Below are positions 1-5,544 of a stretch of 5,544 nt of DNA, one piece after another. The DNA comes from CAYPEL01 sp964409635 (GTDB lineage Bacteria; Pseudomonadota; Gammaproteobacteria; DSM-19610): contig CAYPEL010000167.1 in the NCBI GenBank assembly GCA_964409635.1, positions 1-5,544 on the forward strand, written 5' to 3'. The notes below the pieces were generated by a model, which did no database searches, was not told the DNA's origin, and saw nothing but the letters and a program-made list of their open reading frames with translations. The translations under genes were made by a program, and so were the position numbers. Every line of letters starts with the position of its first letter. Position 1 is the stretch's first letter.

Positions 1-21
1 AGGCAATGCAACTTCAAGTTG

Positions 22-50
22 TTGTTATATATACTTATTATAAGTATTAA
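22..50 (+). promoter_or_regulatory. Candidate sigma70 promoter of bfd
   Basis: TTGTTA at 22-27 and TATTAA at 45-50 are separated by exactly 17 bases, each matching the sigma70 consensus at 4 of 6 positions. They lie in an AT-rich stretch just before the Fur-box candidate and would place transcription initiation inside that box. The bfd start codon is about 130 bases downstream, so the mRNA would have a fairly long leader. AT-rich DNA yields such matches by chance, so this is tentative. Confidence 0.4.
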
Positions 51-54
51 TCAT

Positions 55-73
55 AATGAAAATGCGAATCAGT
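55..73 (+). promoter_or_regulatory. Candidate Fur box upstream of bfd
   Basis: The 19 bases at 55-73 begin AATGAAAATG and agree at about 13 of 19 positions with a common Fur-box form (AATGAGAATGATTCTCATT). The left half is strong and the right half weak. The site lies directly after the candidate -10 element, where bound Fur-Fe(II) would block initiation. bfd is a known Fur-repressed gene in several proteobacteria, which raises the plausibility. It is weaker than the box at 2091-2109. Confidence 0.5.
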
Positions 74-182
74 AATGCTTGAAATTTATTGCACACAGCC
101 CGAAAATTAGCACGCTGCGCCATGCAACGGTTTGTATTGATCTATTTGCTACTCTGTTCATCACTGTTAGGAAAATAAATAG

Positions 183-380
183 GTGTACGTTTGTATATGT
201 AAAGCGACAACGGACCGAGATATTTGGTGCGCTATTCGCAATGGTACGACCACCTTGGGTGGATTGCGCGAACAGCTTGGTTGTTGCACCCAGTGCGGGA
301 AATGTGTTGGACAGGTGAGATGGGTAAGGGATAAAGTCATATCCGAAGGTTTAGACGAAAAGATCTCAACCAGGATATGA
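183..380 (+). CDS. bfd: Bacterioferritin-associated ferredoxin (Bfd), [2Fe-2S]
   Basis: A 65-residue protein of normal Bfd length (E. coli Bfd is 64). In this family Bfd donates electrons, received from an NADPH-dependent ferredoxin reductase, to bacterioferritin haem, so that stored Fe(III) is reduced and released to the cytosol. The sequence shows the fer2_BFD pattern: C4-x-C6 in the opening MYVCIC, then C38-x2-C41 in TQCGKC, the same ligand spacing as the E. coli protein. Additional cysteines at 16, 34 and 35 are not expected ligands. The start is GTG at 183, because it gives the canonical MYVC opening and has AGGA at 169-172 about ten bases upstream. No bacterioferritin gene is visible nearby. 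A Fur-box candidate and promoter precede it, so it is probably induced in low iron. The 118 bases to the next gene hold no clear terminator, so the two may be co-transcribed. Confidence 0.93.
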   Translation: MYVCICKATTDRDIWCAIRNGTTTLGGLREQLGCCTQCGKCVGQVRWVRDKVISEGLDEKISTRI

Positions 381-484
381 TTGCAATGGACTACATCTTC
401 AGTAAGCCATCACCACAACTGGAGCATCCGAATACTCAGATAGCATGCGGTTTGCAGGCTTTCAAACTATGACCCATTCAATCA

Positions 485-491
485 AAAGGAG
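485..491 (+). promoter_or_regulatory. Ribosome binding site fixing the start at 499
   Basis: AAAGGAG at 485-491 lies seven bases before the ATG at 499. It is the best Shine-Dalgarno in the window and selects this start over an in-frame ATG at 445, which would add 18 residues with no recognisable feature. Confidence 0.75.
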
Positions 492-498
492 AAACACA

Positions 499-741
499 AT
501 GGCAGAGAAACTCTGTGTACTTAAGCCCTTAGTCATGTCTAAGTATTGCAAATTATCAATATGTCCGGACTGCGGTACGGTTCATTTTAATCTACCTTGC
601 CGCATCACATTTCAATTCGAGGTTGACCAATTTTTGGAAATTACGGATGCCTTCACGCTGGCCGCAAAAATCATAAAAACTCCAGAGAAATCGACATTAA
701 AACCAAAGTCAAATATCGTAGAGTTTGACCGCAACCATTGA
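499..741 (+). CDS. Small cysteine-containing protein of unknown function
   Basis: An 80-residue soluble protein that I cannot assign with confidence. It opens MAEKLCVLKP and has cysteines at 6, 17, 22, 25 and 34; the core is C17-x4-C22-x2-C25 followed by GTVHFNL, a pattern that could bind zinc, iron or an Fe-S cluster. After that comes an amphipathic, probably helical stretch (about residues 40-60) and a lysine-rich tail. There is no signal peptide or membrane segment. The layout (short Cys pair, beta-like segment, helix) vaguely recalls small uncharacterised proteins such as the DUF6686 type, but I cannot confirm homology. It follows bfd in the same direction and faces the oxidase gene, so a role in iron handling is inferred from context only. 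The start at 499 is supported by a strong RBS. That it is a real gene rests on the RBS, the patterned cysteines and the location. Confidence 0.7.
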   Translation: MAEKLCVLKPLVMSKYCKLSICPDCGTVHFNLPCRITFQFEVDQFLEITDAFTLAAKIIKTPEKSTLKPKSNIVEFDRNH

Positions 742-851
742 ACCGTCCATATAAACTTGAGAAAAAATATTTTCGGGACTTCGATCGCCGAGCATCATGG
801 AAGCACGATAGTCTCCCAGAATTGGCACTCCGCCGTCAAACGACGGGGCCG
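742..851. other. Convergent intergenic gap without a clear terminator
   Basis: These 110 bases separate the stop of the 80-residue gene (+) from the stop of the oxidase gene (-). Two small inverted repeats are present: GAAAA/TTTTC with loop AATA at 761-774, and CCGTC/GACGG with loop AAAC at 833-846. The latter begins six bases after the oxidase stop codon on the minus strand, but neither repeat is followed by a T tract. A factor-independent terminator is therefore not supported. Confidence 0.4.
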
Positions 852-2017
852 TTATTCCATCACTTCGTAGGTAGTCATCATTCCGGCCTTGATGTGATCA
901 TTGACATGACAGTGGTACATCCACAGACCGGGGTTATCCACGGTCATATCCACCGTTTTCATACTGCCCGGCAACAGCTCTATCACATCTGTTCGTTGAC
1001 GATTCCAAGTGACGGCATTGCCGTGCCAATGGGGAGTATGCAGGTCCGTCTCCGTACCCAAACTAATTAAATACCAACGCACCCGTTCACCTTGTTTCAT
1101 AGACATATTTAGTAAGTTGCCATAAATATAGCCATTGGTGGCGTACATCAAGTTACTCTCTTGAAAATCCTCGTCTTCAGGATCTGCGCCGGATGCGAAC
1201 TCTTCGATATTCCTGTCTCGATAAAGTGAGGCATTTTCATCGAATATGGTAAATAGATTGATAAACTCCCGATCGATGTCCTGCGGCGAGCCATCCGCCT
1301 GGGAGGCATCATGCCTAGTGATGATGATGGGGCCACAATTAAGCCGGCGTTGGTATCCGCCGGTTCGTCCACGTGTGAGTGATACATCCAAATAATGGAG
1401 CTGGGATCGTTCTCGGTTGGTCCGGCTCGTTCCGGAACTTTCCAGGTATATTTATGTATTGCGCCGGGAGTTACCCCATCGTCTAATTTATCTTTGTTCG
1501 AAGTGCCGTCGTCATAGGGTGTACCTTCGGAAGATTTATCATAGAACAAGCCGTGGGGGTGTACCGACAGTCTTTTATCAGCCGTCATATTTTTAAATAC
1601 GACGACGATGGTATCATTCACCACCCCACGGACGACCGGTCCCAGCGTACCCAGGTGTTTCCATTTAGGCGCCCTAGGTTTTGGAGTGGTAAAGGTTTCA
1701 TCGGTGTATTCACGATACAAAGCCTTCCAGTATTTGTGGCCGATGCGGCGGTTACCGTCACCCTCGACAAAGACCTTTGCATCTTTGGTAAACGGCTTTC
1801 CCGTCATCCCATTGATTGGGTAGGAAGGGGCATAATCCCACAACACATCTTCCGCGGCGATGTAGTAGGTACGGGTGTTGCCTGTTTTATCAGAAACCGG
1901 CGGGGATGTTTTGTCCAAGGCGGCACACCCAGACAGCACCAAGGCGATAACAAAAATAGTCATAAAAAGTCTTGGGCAATAGGTCGGCGAGTCGTATGGA
2001 GCAAATGTGTTATGCAT
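852..2017 (-). CDS. Ceruloplasmin-like two-domain multicopper oxidase lipoprotein, frameshifted
   Basis: Probable exported ferroxidase: it would oxidise Fe(II) to Fe(III) while reducing O2 to water. Translation from ATG at 2017 gives a hydrophobic stretch and lipobox LSGC (Cys31), so a lipid-anchored envelope protein is predicted. Domain 1 has HPHG (H153, H155) and YHSHVD (H213, H215). The reading frame then breaks near 1331-1336, and domain 2 continues in another frame to the TAA at 852-854. Restoring one base gives 388 residues. Domain 2 has HTPHWHG (H327, H330, H332) and HCHVNDHIKAGM (H369, C370, H371, H375, M380). All eight type 2/3 histidines and the type 1 set H327/C370/H375/M380 are present; domain 1 has Ser in place of Cys and so lacks type 1 copper. 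The segments DREF, DENAS, DEDFQESN and NGYIYG resemble human ceruloplasmin. An alternative start is ATG at 1963. It is divergent from fbpA, with a Fur box between. Fe(II) as substrate is inferred from family and context. Confidence 0.88.
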
Positions 2018-2060
2018 TAATTTATGGCTGTAGTAGTAGAGGGAAATGGGGTTTGACTAG

Positions 2061-2089
2061 ACTCTAAGAGTAGATTTGTGCGCAAATCT
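2061..2089. repeat. Two adjacent palindromes in the divergent control region
   Basis: ACTCT-A-AGAGT (2061-2071) is immediately followed by AGATTTG-TGCG-CAAATCT (2072-2089), whose 7-base arms are perfect. They end just before the Fur box at 2091. Such dyads can be operators, or hairpins in the leader of the minus-strand transcript. I do not recognise the motif of any named regulator. Confidence 0.45.
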
Positions 2090-2090
2090 T

Positions 2091-2109
2091 AATGTAAATG
2101 ATTCTCAAT
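2091..2109. promoter_or_regulatory. Fur box shared by the oxidase and fbpABC
   Basis: The 19 bases at 2091-2109 (AATGTAAATGATTCTCAAT) match 16 of 19 positions of the common Fur-box form AATGAGAATGATTCTCATT. The site is 49 bases before the fbpA ATG and about 74 bases before the oxidase start on the other strand, so a single Fur dimer array could repress both directions when iron is plentiful. I could not place convincing -10/-35 elements for either direction. Confidence 0.82.
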
Positions 2110-2145
2110 TATGCCACTATGGTAAACAGTTTTGAACCGAAATAT

Positions 2146-2150
2146 AGAGA
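2146..2150 (+). promoter_or_regulatory. Ribosome binding site selecting the fbpA start
   Basis: AGAGA at 2146-2150 lies seven bases before the ATG at 2158. It supports 2158 as the true start, although that frame meets a TAG after nine codons because of the frameshift in the T run at 2179-2183. Confidence 0.5.
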
Positions 2151-2157
2151 TAACGAT

Positions 2158-3175
2158 ATGACCAGAATGTGTGTCCTGTTTTTGTAGGGATAATGCTGGG
2201 GGTGGCAAATATTACCGATGCGGCGGAGGTGAACATTTACTCCGCTCGCAAGGAGGCGCTGATCAAGCCGTTATTGGATAAATTTAGGGAAAAAACTGGC
2301 ATCAAGGTTAATTTAATTACCGGCAAGGCCGATGCGTTGCTTAAGCGTCTGGTCAGCGAGGGCCGTAATTCACCGGCGGATCTCTTTCTAACCGTTGATG
2401 CTGGCCGTTTGCACCGGGCCAAAGAGGCCAAAGTATTACAGGCCATTATAGATCCGGAACTGACCAGGACCGTGCCCACCGCCTACCGTGATCCCGAAGG
2501 CTATTGGTATGGTCTATCGCTACGAGCTAGAGTGATTGTCTTTGCCAAAGATCGCGTAAAATCAACCGAGCTCTCTACCTACGAGGATCTTGCCCGCGAC
2601 AGATGGAAGAACCGGATCTGCATCCGCTCTTCCGAAAACATTTACAATCAATCCCTGGTGGCTTCTCTGATTGCAGCGAATGGCGTACCTGCCACCGAGC
2701 AATGGGCAAAGGGCCTGGTTGCCAATATGGCGCGCAAGCCCCAAGGCGGCGACCGGGATCAGATCAAAGCAGTCGCGGCGGGTCAATGCGATCTGGCGGT
2801 AATCAATACCTATTATTACGGCAGTATGCTGAATGCCAAGGACGATCCGGTGACGCGCGAGGCGGCGGAAAAAACGGCTTTATTCTGGCCCAACCAGCGA
2901 GGACGAGGCGTCCATGTCAATGTCAGCGGTGCCGGGGTAACTGCTTACGCAAAGAATAGGGATGCCGCGGTAAAGTTGCTGCTGTATATGTTCAGCCCCG
3001 AGGCGCAACAACAGTATAGTATGATCAACACGAATATCCGGTTCGGGAAAGCGTGTCAGCCGGCGCCACTCTGGAGGCATGGGGAGAATTCAAGATCGAT
3101 TCGCTTCATCTCGAAACTCTGGGTATTAATAATAGGGCTGCTGTAATGCTGATGGACCGGGCCGGTTGGCGTTGA
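2158..3175 (+). CDS. fbpA: Periplasmic Fe(III)-binding protein of ABC importer (FbpA/FutA type), two frameshifts
   Basis: Captures Fe(III) in the periplasm and delivers it to FbpB. The sequence opens MTRMCVLFF, shifts frame in the T run at 2179-2183, and continues VGIMLGVANITDAAEVNIY, together a typical signal peptide with cleavage near residue 23. The body has the extracellular solute-binding fold with YSARKE, the RSSENIYNQSL segment and NTYYYG. By analogy with FutA, iron-ligand tyrosines would be about Y28, Y163, Y219 and Y220 (numbering after frame repair). Near 3031 the frame shifts again; the true C-terminus then reads EYPVRESVSAGATLEAWGEF and ends DRAGWR at the TGA at 3173-3175, the usual family ending. 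Without repair the frame ends at 3146 with an unrelated tail. Adding one base at each site gives exactly 340 codons (339 residues), normal for the family. The stop overlaps the start of fbpB, implying translational coupling. Fur control is likely from the box at 2091-2109. Confidence 0.9.
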
Positions 3176-4827
3176 GTTCCACTCCGCGGAGTAAATTAAG
3201 CACAGCGGATCCATGGAGTATTGGGATCCTACTATTGACCGCTGTTCTGGCTACTCCCCTGCTGACGGTGGCAGGTTTTCTGTTTCAGCCTGCTGGCGAA
3301 GTTTGGCAACATCTCCGGGATACTGTACTTGGGGAATATGTTCTTAACTCTCTGATGCTGGTAGTGGGGGTTGGGGTTGGAACTTTGCTACTGGGCGTTA
3401 CTACCGCCTGGCTCACCAGCCATTGTGAATTCACGGGCCGCAAGCTTTTTAGCTGGACGCTGTTCCTGCCGATGGCCCTTCCAGGCTATATCATCGCGTA
3501 CACCTATACCGGCATGTTCGACGTGGCAGGTCCTGCCCAAACGGCGCTACGGCAAGCGTTTGGCTGGCATTATGGGGAGTATTGGTTTCCTGAGATCCGC
3601 TCTATGGGCGGTGCCGTCGGCATGCTGTCACTGGTATTATTTCCTTACGTTTACCTGCTCACCCGCGCGGCCTTTCTCAGTCAGTCGGTGTGTGTGCTGG
3701 AAGTCAGCCGCACCCTGGGCTGCGGGCAGTGGCGCAGCTTTTTTACGGTCGCTCTGCCATTGGCTCGGTCCGCGATCGTGGCCGGAGTATCCTTAGCAAT
3801 GATGGAAGCACTGGCGGACTATGGGACGGTACAATATTTTGGTCTAAACACCTTTACCACCGGGATATTCCGAACATGGTTTGGCTTAGACGATACGGCT
3901 GCGGCGGCGCAACTGTCGGCACTGATGCTGGGTGTGGTGTTTATTCTGATTCTGCTGGAACATGGATCCCGGCGCCAGGCTCGTTTCCACCATACTACAA
4001 CCCGTTATAAACGCCTACCCCGCTATCGACTGCGCGGCATATTGGCATTTATCGGCTGCTTTACGCCGCTTTTCCTAGGATTTTTATTACCTGCGGGCCA
4101 ACTCGTGAAGTGGGCGATTCAAACCTCAAGTAAGACACTGGACACACATTTTGGCTGGTTATTGGTAAACAGTTTTTTACTCGCGACGAGCGCGGCGCTA
4201 TCGGCTCTCGTATTGGCCTTATTTCTCGCTTATGGAAAACGCCTGTGGCACTCTGGATGGGTCTCTGCGGCGGTTCGTTTTGCTGCAATGGGTTACGCCG
4301 TTCCCGGGGCGGTCATTGCAGTGGGCGTTATGCTTCCTTTCGCTTGGTTGGATAACCTCATCGATACCTGGATGCGCGATACCTTTGACTACTCCACCGG
4401 CCTGCTGTTGAGCGGTACTCTTTTTGCACTGCTGTTCGCCTATACGGTACGTTTCCTGGCCGTACCGCTGCAGACCGTCGAGACCGGTCTAGGCAAGATT
4501 CGGCCGTCCATGGATGAAGCCGCTCGCTCACTTGGATACCGGCCAATGCGAGTATTGCAACGGGTACATATCCCGGTGATGCACGGCTATGTGCTGACGG
4601 CCTTGTTGCTGGTTTTTGTCGACGTGTTGAAGGAACTGCCCGCGACCCTGATACTGCGTCCTTTTAACTTCAATACCCTGGCCATGCGCGCCTTCGAACT
4701 GGCCTCCGATGAAAGGCTGGCGGACTCGTCGACGGCGGCGCTCGCCATCGTAGCGGCAGGCATCATTCCAGTAATCTTGCTCAGTCATTCTATCAGTCAT
4801 TCCCGGCCTAGCCATGAGTCAGCTTGA
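3172..4827 (+). CDS. fbpB: Ferric iron ABC transporter permease, fused two-domain (FbpB/FutB type)
   Basis: Inner-membrane channel that passes Fe(III) released by the binding protein into the cytoplasm. About 551 residues, the usual length of fused FbpB permeases, with two binding-protein-dependent permease halves and roughly twelve hydrophobic segments. Each half carries the cytoplasmic EAA loop that docks the ATPase: EVSRTLGCGQWRSFF in the first (about residue 179 when counted from 3166) and DEAARSLGYRPMRVLQR in the second (about residue 450). The segment FVDVLKELPATLILRPFNF followed by ELASDERL near the C-terminus is characteristic of iron-type permeases. No ATG is available; TTG at 3172 overlaps the fbpA stop as TTGA, and TTG at 3166 is the alternative, adding two residues. 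It ends 14 bases into fbpC. The frame is intact, unlike fbpA, which argues for a working transporter. Confidence 0.93.
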   Translation: MSSTPRSKLSTADPWSIGILLLTAVLATPLLTVAGFLFQPAGEVWQHLRDTVLGEYVLNSLMLVVGVGVGTLLLGVTTAWLTSHCEFTGRKLFSWTLFLPMALPGYIIAYTYTGMFDVAGPAQTALRQAFGWHYGEYWFPEIRSMGGAVGMLSLVLFPYVYLLTRAAFLSQSVCVLEVSRTLGCGQWRSFFTVALPLARSAIVAGVSLAMMEALADYGTVQYFGLNTFTTGIFRTWFGLDDTAAAAQLSALMLGVVFILILLEHGSRRQARFHHTTTRYKRLPRYRLRGILAFIGCFTPLFLGFLLPAGQLVKWAIQTSSKTLDTHFGWLLVNSFLLATSAALSALVLALFLAYGKRLWHSGWVSAAVRFAAMGYAVPGAVIAVGVMLPFAWLDNLIDTWMRDTFDYSTGLLLSGTLFALLFAYTVRFLAVPLQTVETGLGKIRPSMDEAARSLGYRPMRVLQRVHIPVMHGYVLTALLLVFVDVLKELPATLILRPFNFNTLAMRAFELASDERLADSSTAALAIVAAGIIPVILLSHSISHSRPSHESA

Positions 4828-5544
4828 ATTAAAAGAGTTATCGGTCGTGCTATCCGGCAAGAGGGTCATCCAGGATATTACTTTTAGCTTGGAGCATGGG
4901 CGCATTGGCTGTCTATTGGGTCCCAGCGGCTATGGCAAGACGACAATGTTGCGCGCCATCGCAGGCTTTGAGCTTCCCGAAAAGGGTCAAGTGTTCATCG
5001 ATGAGACTGAGGTTAGCCGCGAAGGTTGGGCGCTGGCGCCGGAACAACGTCGTATCGGCATGGTATTCCAGGATTTCGCCTTGTTTCCTCATTTATATGT
5101 GCGCGAGAATATTGCCTTCGGACTTAAGGGAATGGCACGTAGCGAAATCGTGGCGCGCGTTCACGGTCTATTACAGCTCGTAGGCTTGGGGGATACGGGC
5201 AGGGCCTTCCCTCACCAGCTCTCCGGTGGCGAACAGCAACGCGTGGCGTTGGCCCGGGCGCTGGCGCCAAGACCGAATATTTTACTGTTGGATGAACCAT
5301 TCTCCAGCATGGACGCCGAACTGCGCGAACAACTTGCCCGCGAGGTCCGTGACATCCTGCGCCAGGAGCAAACTACTGCCATTTTCGTCACACACAATCA
5401 ATTCGAGGCCTTTGCTCTGGCGGACGAGATCGGCGTAATGAACGCGGGCCGTTTGCGGCAATGGGATACCGGTTATGAACTGTATCACCATAAGGGGTAT
5501 CCCCTTAGCACCACGGGCATCAATTTGGTTTATTTTTTACTCGC
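4814..5544 (+). CDS. fbpC: Ferric iron ABC transporter ATP-binding protein (FbpC type), partial
   Basis: ATPase that powers Fe(III) import through FbpB. The open frame runs from ATG 4814 to the window edge (243 codons, no stop); the C-terminus is missing. Motifs in order: Walker A GPSGYGKTT (36-44; Tyr where Cys is most common), Q-loop VFQDFALFPH (Q86), signature LSGGEQQR (136-143), Walker B ILLLDEP (156-162, catalytic E161), D-loop SSMD, and H-loop FVTHNQFEAF (H194). All catalytic residues are present. The last 20 or so residues after WDTGYELYHH do not show the usual P-x-x-x-FVA-x-F-[IL]-G ending of this family, so either the protein diverges there or another frameshift lies near 5490-5510. 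The start overlaps the end of fbpB by 14 bases, with no separate Shine-Dalgarno, so translation is probably coupled. The family often has a regulatory C-terminal domain, which would lie beyond the window. Confidence 0.93.
   Translation, partial: MSQLELKELSVVLSGKRVIQDITFSLEHGRIGCLLGPSGYGKTTMLRAIAGFELPEKGQVFIDETEVSREGWALAPEQRRIGMVFQDFALFPHLYVRENIAFGLKGMARSEIVARVHGLLQLVGLGDTGRAFPHQLSGGEQQRVALARALAPRPNILLLDEPFSSMDAELREQLAREVRDILRQEQTTAIFVTHNQFEAFALADEIGVMNAGRLRQWDTGYELYHHKGYPLSTTGINLVYFLL

Noticed and set aside
79..318. 79-codon open frame starting before bfd
   Set aside because: It overlaps bfd in another frame, has no good start context, and bfd keeps all its cluster cysteines.
445..498. Upstream ATG extending the 80-residue protein to 98 residues
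   Set aside because: The ATG at 499 has a strong RBS at ideal spacing; the added 18 residues show no feature.
761..774. GAAAA/TTTTC inverted repeat as terminator of the bfd unit
   Set aside because: An all but AT-only stem would be unstable and there is no following T run.
833..846. CCGTC/GACGG hairpin as oxidase terminator
   Set aside because: The stem is only five base pairs and no T tract follows on the minus strand.
738..1070. 110-codon open frame on the plus strand
   Set aside because: It overlaps the conserved C-terminal copper domain on the minus strand and its translation looks like a shadow of it.
1553..2020. 155-codon open frame on the plus strand
   Set aside because: It is antisense to the N-terminal half of the multicopper oxidase, has no recognisable domain, and the opposite strand carries clear copper motifs.
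2053..2058. TTGACT as a -35 element for fbpA
   Set aside because: No acceptable -10 is found 15 to 18 bases downstream (TTGTGC at best).
1..5544. CRISPR array, tRNA, rRNA or insertion sequence
   Set aside because: No regularly spaced direct repeats, cloverleaf or transposase-like frames were seen on either strand.

Overview
This window is an iron-acquisition locus from a Gram-negative bacterium, most likely a gamma- or betaproteobacterium. That reading rests on a Bfd-type ferredoxin, a Fur-like box of classic proteobacterial form, a lipobox lipoprotein signal, and an FbpABC/FutABC-type ferric ABC transporter. The taxonomic call is an inference; there is no rRNA or other taxonomic marker here.

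Layout, left to right. (1) 1-182: promoter region with a plausible -35/-10 pair and a Fur-box candidate just downstream. (2) 183-380 (+): bfd, bacterioferritin-associated [2Fe-2S] ferredoxin, with all four cluster cysteines. (3) 499-741 (+): an 80-residue Cys-containing protein of unknown function with a strong Shine-Dalgarno. (4) 742-851: a 110-base convergent gap with only weak hairpins. (5) 852-2017 (-): a ceruloplasmin-like two-domain multicopper oxidase lipoprotein, split by one frameshift near 1331-1336, with every type 1 and type 2/3 copper ligand still encoded. (6) 2018-2157: divergent control region with a very good Fur box (16 of 19 to a common form of the consensus) and two neighbouring palindromes. 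(7) 2158-3175 (+): fbpA/futA-type periplasmic Fe(III)-binding protein, broken by two apparent one-base losses (T run at 2179-2183 and near 3031). (8) 3166/3172-4827 (+): fbpB, fused two-domain permease, intact. (9) 4814-5544+ (+): fbpC ATPase, running off the right edge.

How the genes fit together: the exported oxidase probably converts Fe(II) to Fe(III), the binding protein captures Fe(III) with tyrosines, and FbpB/FbpC import it. This resembles the yeast Fet3/Ftr1 oxidase-permease pairing, built here from a bacterial ABC importer. Bfd would release iron from bacterioferritin under starvation. Fur boxes at both ends suggest one low-iron response.

The main caution is that three apparent one-base losses (one in the oxidase, two in fbpA) all sit where a short homopolymer could have been shortened. 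Restoring one base at each gives complete proteins with all ligands. This looks more like sequencing error than gene decay, but reads or a second genome are needed to decide. The components are known families. The less familiar points are the ceruloplasmin-like oxidase paired with a Fe(III) ABC importer and the unassigned 80-residue protein.
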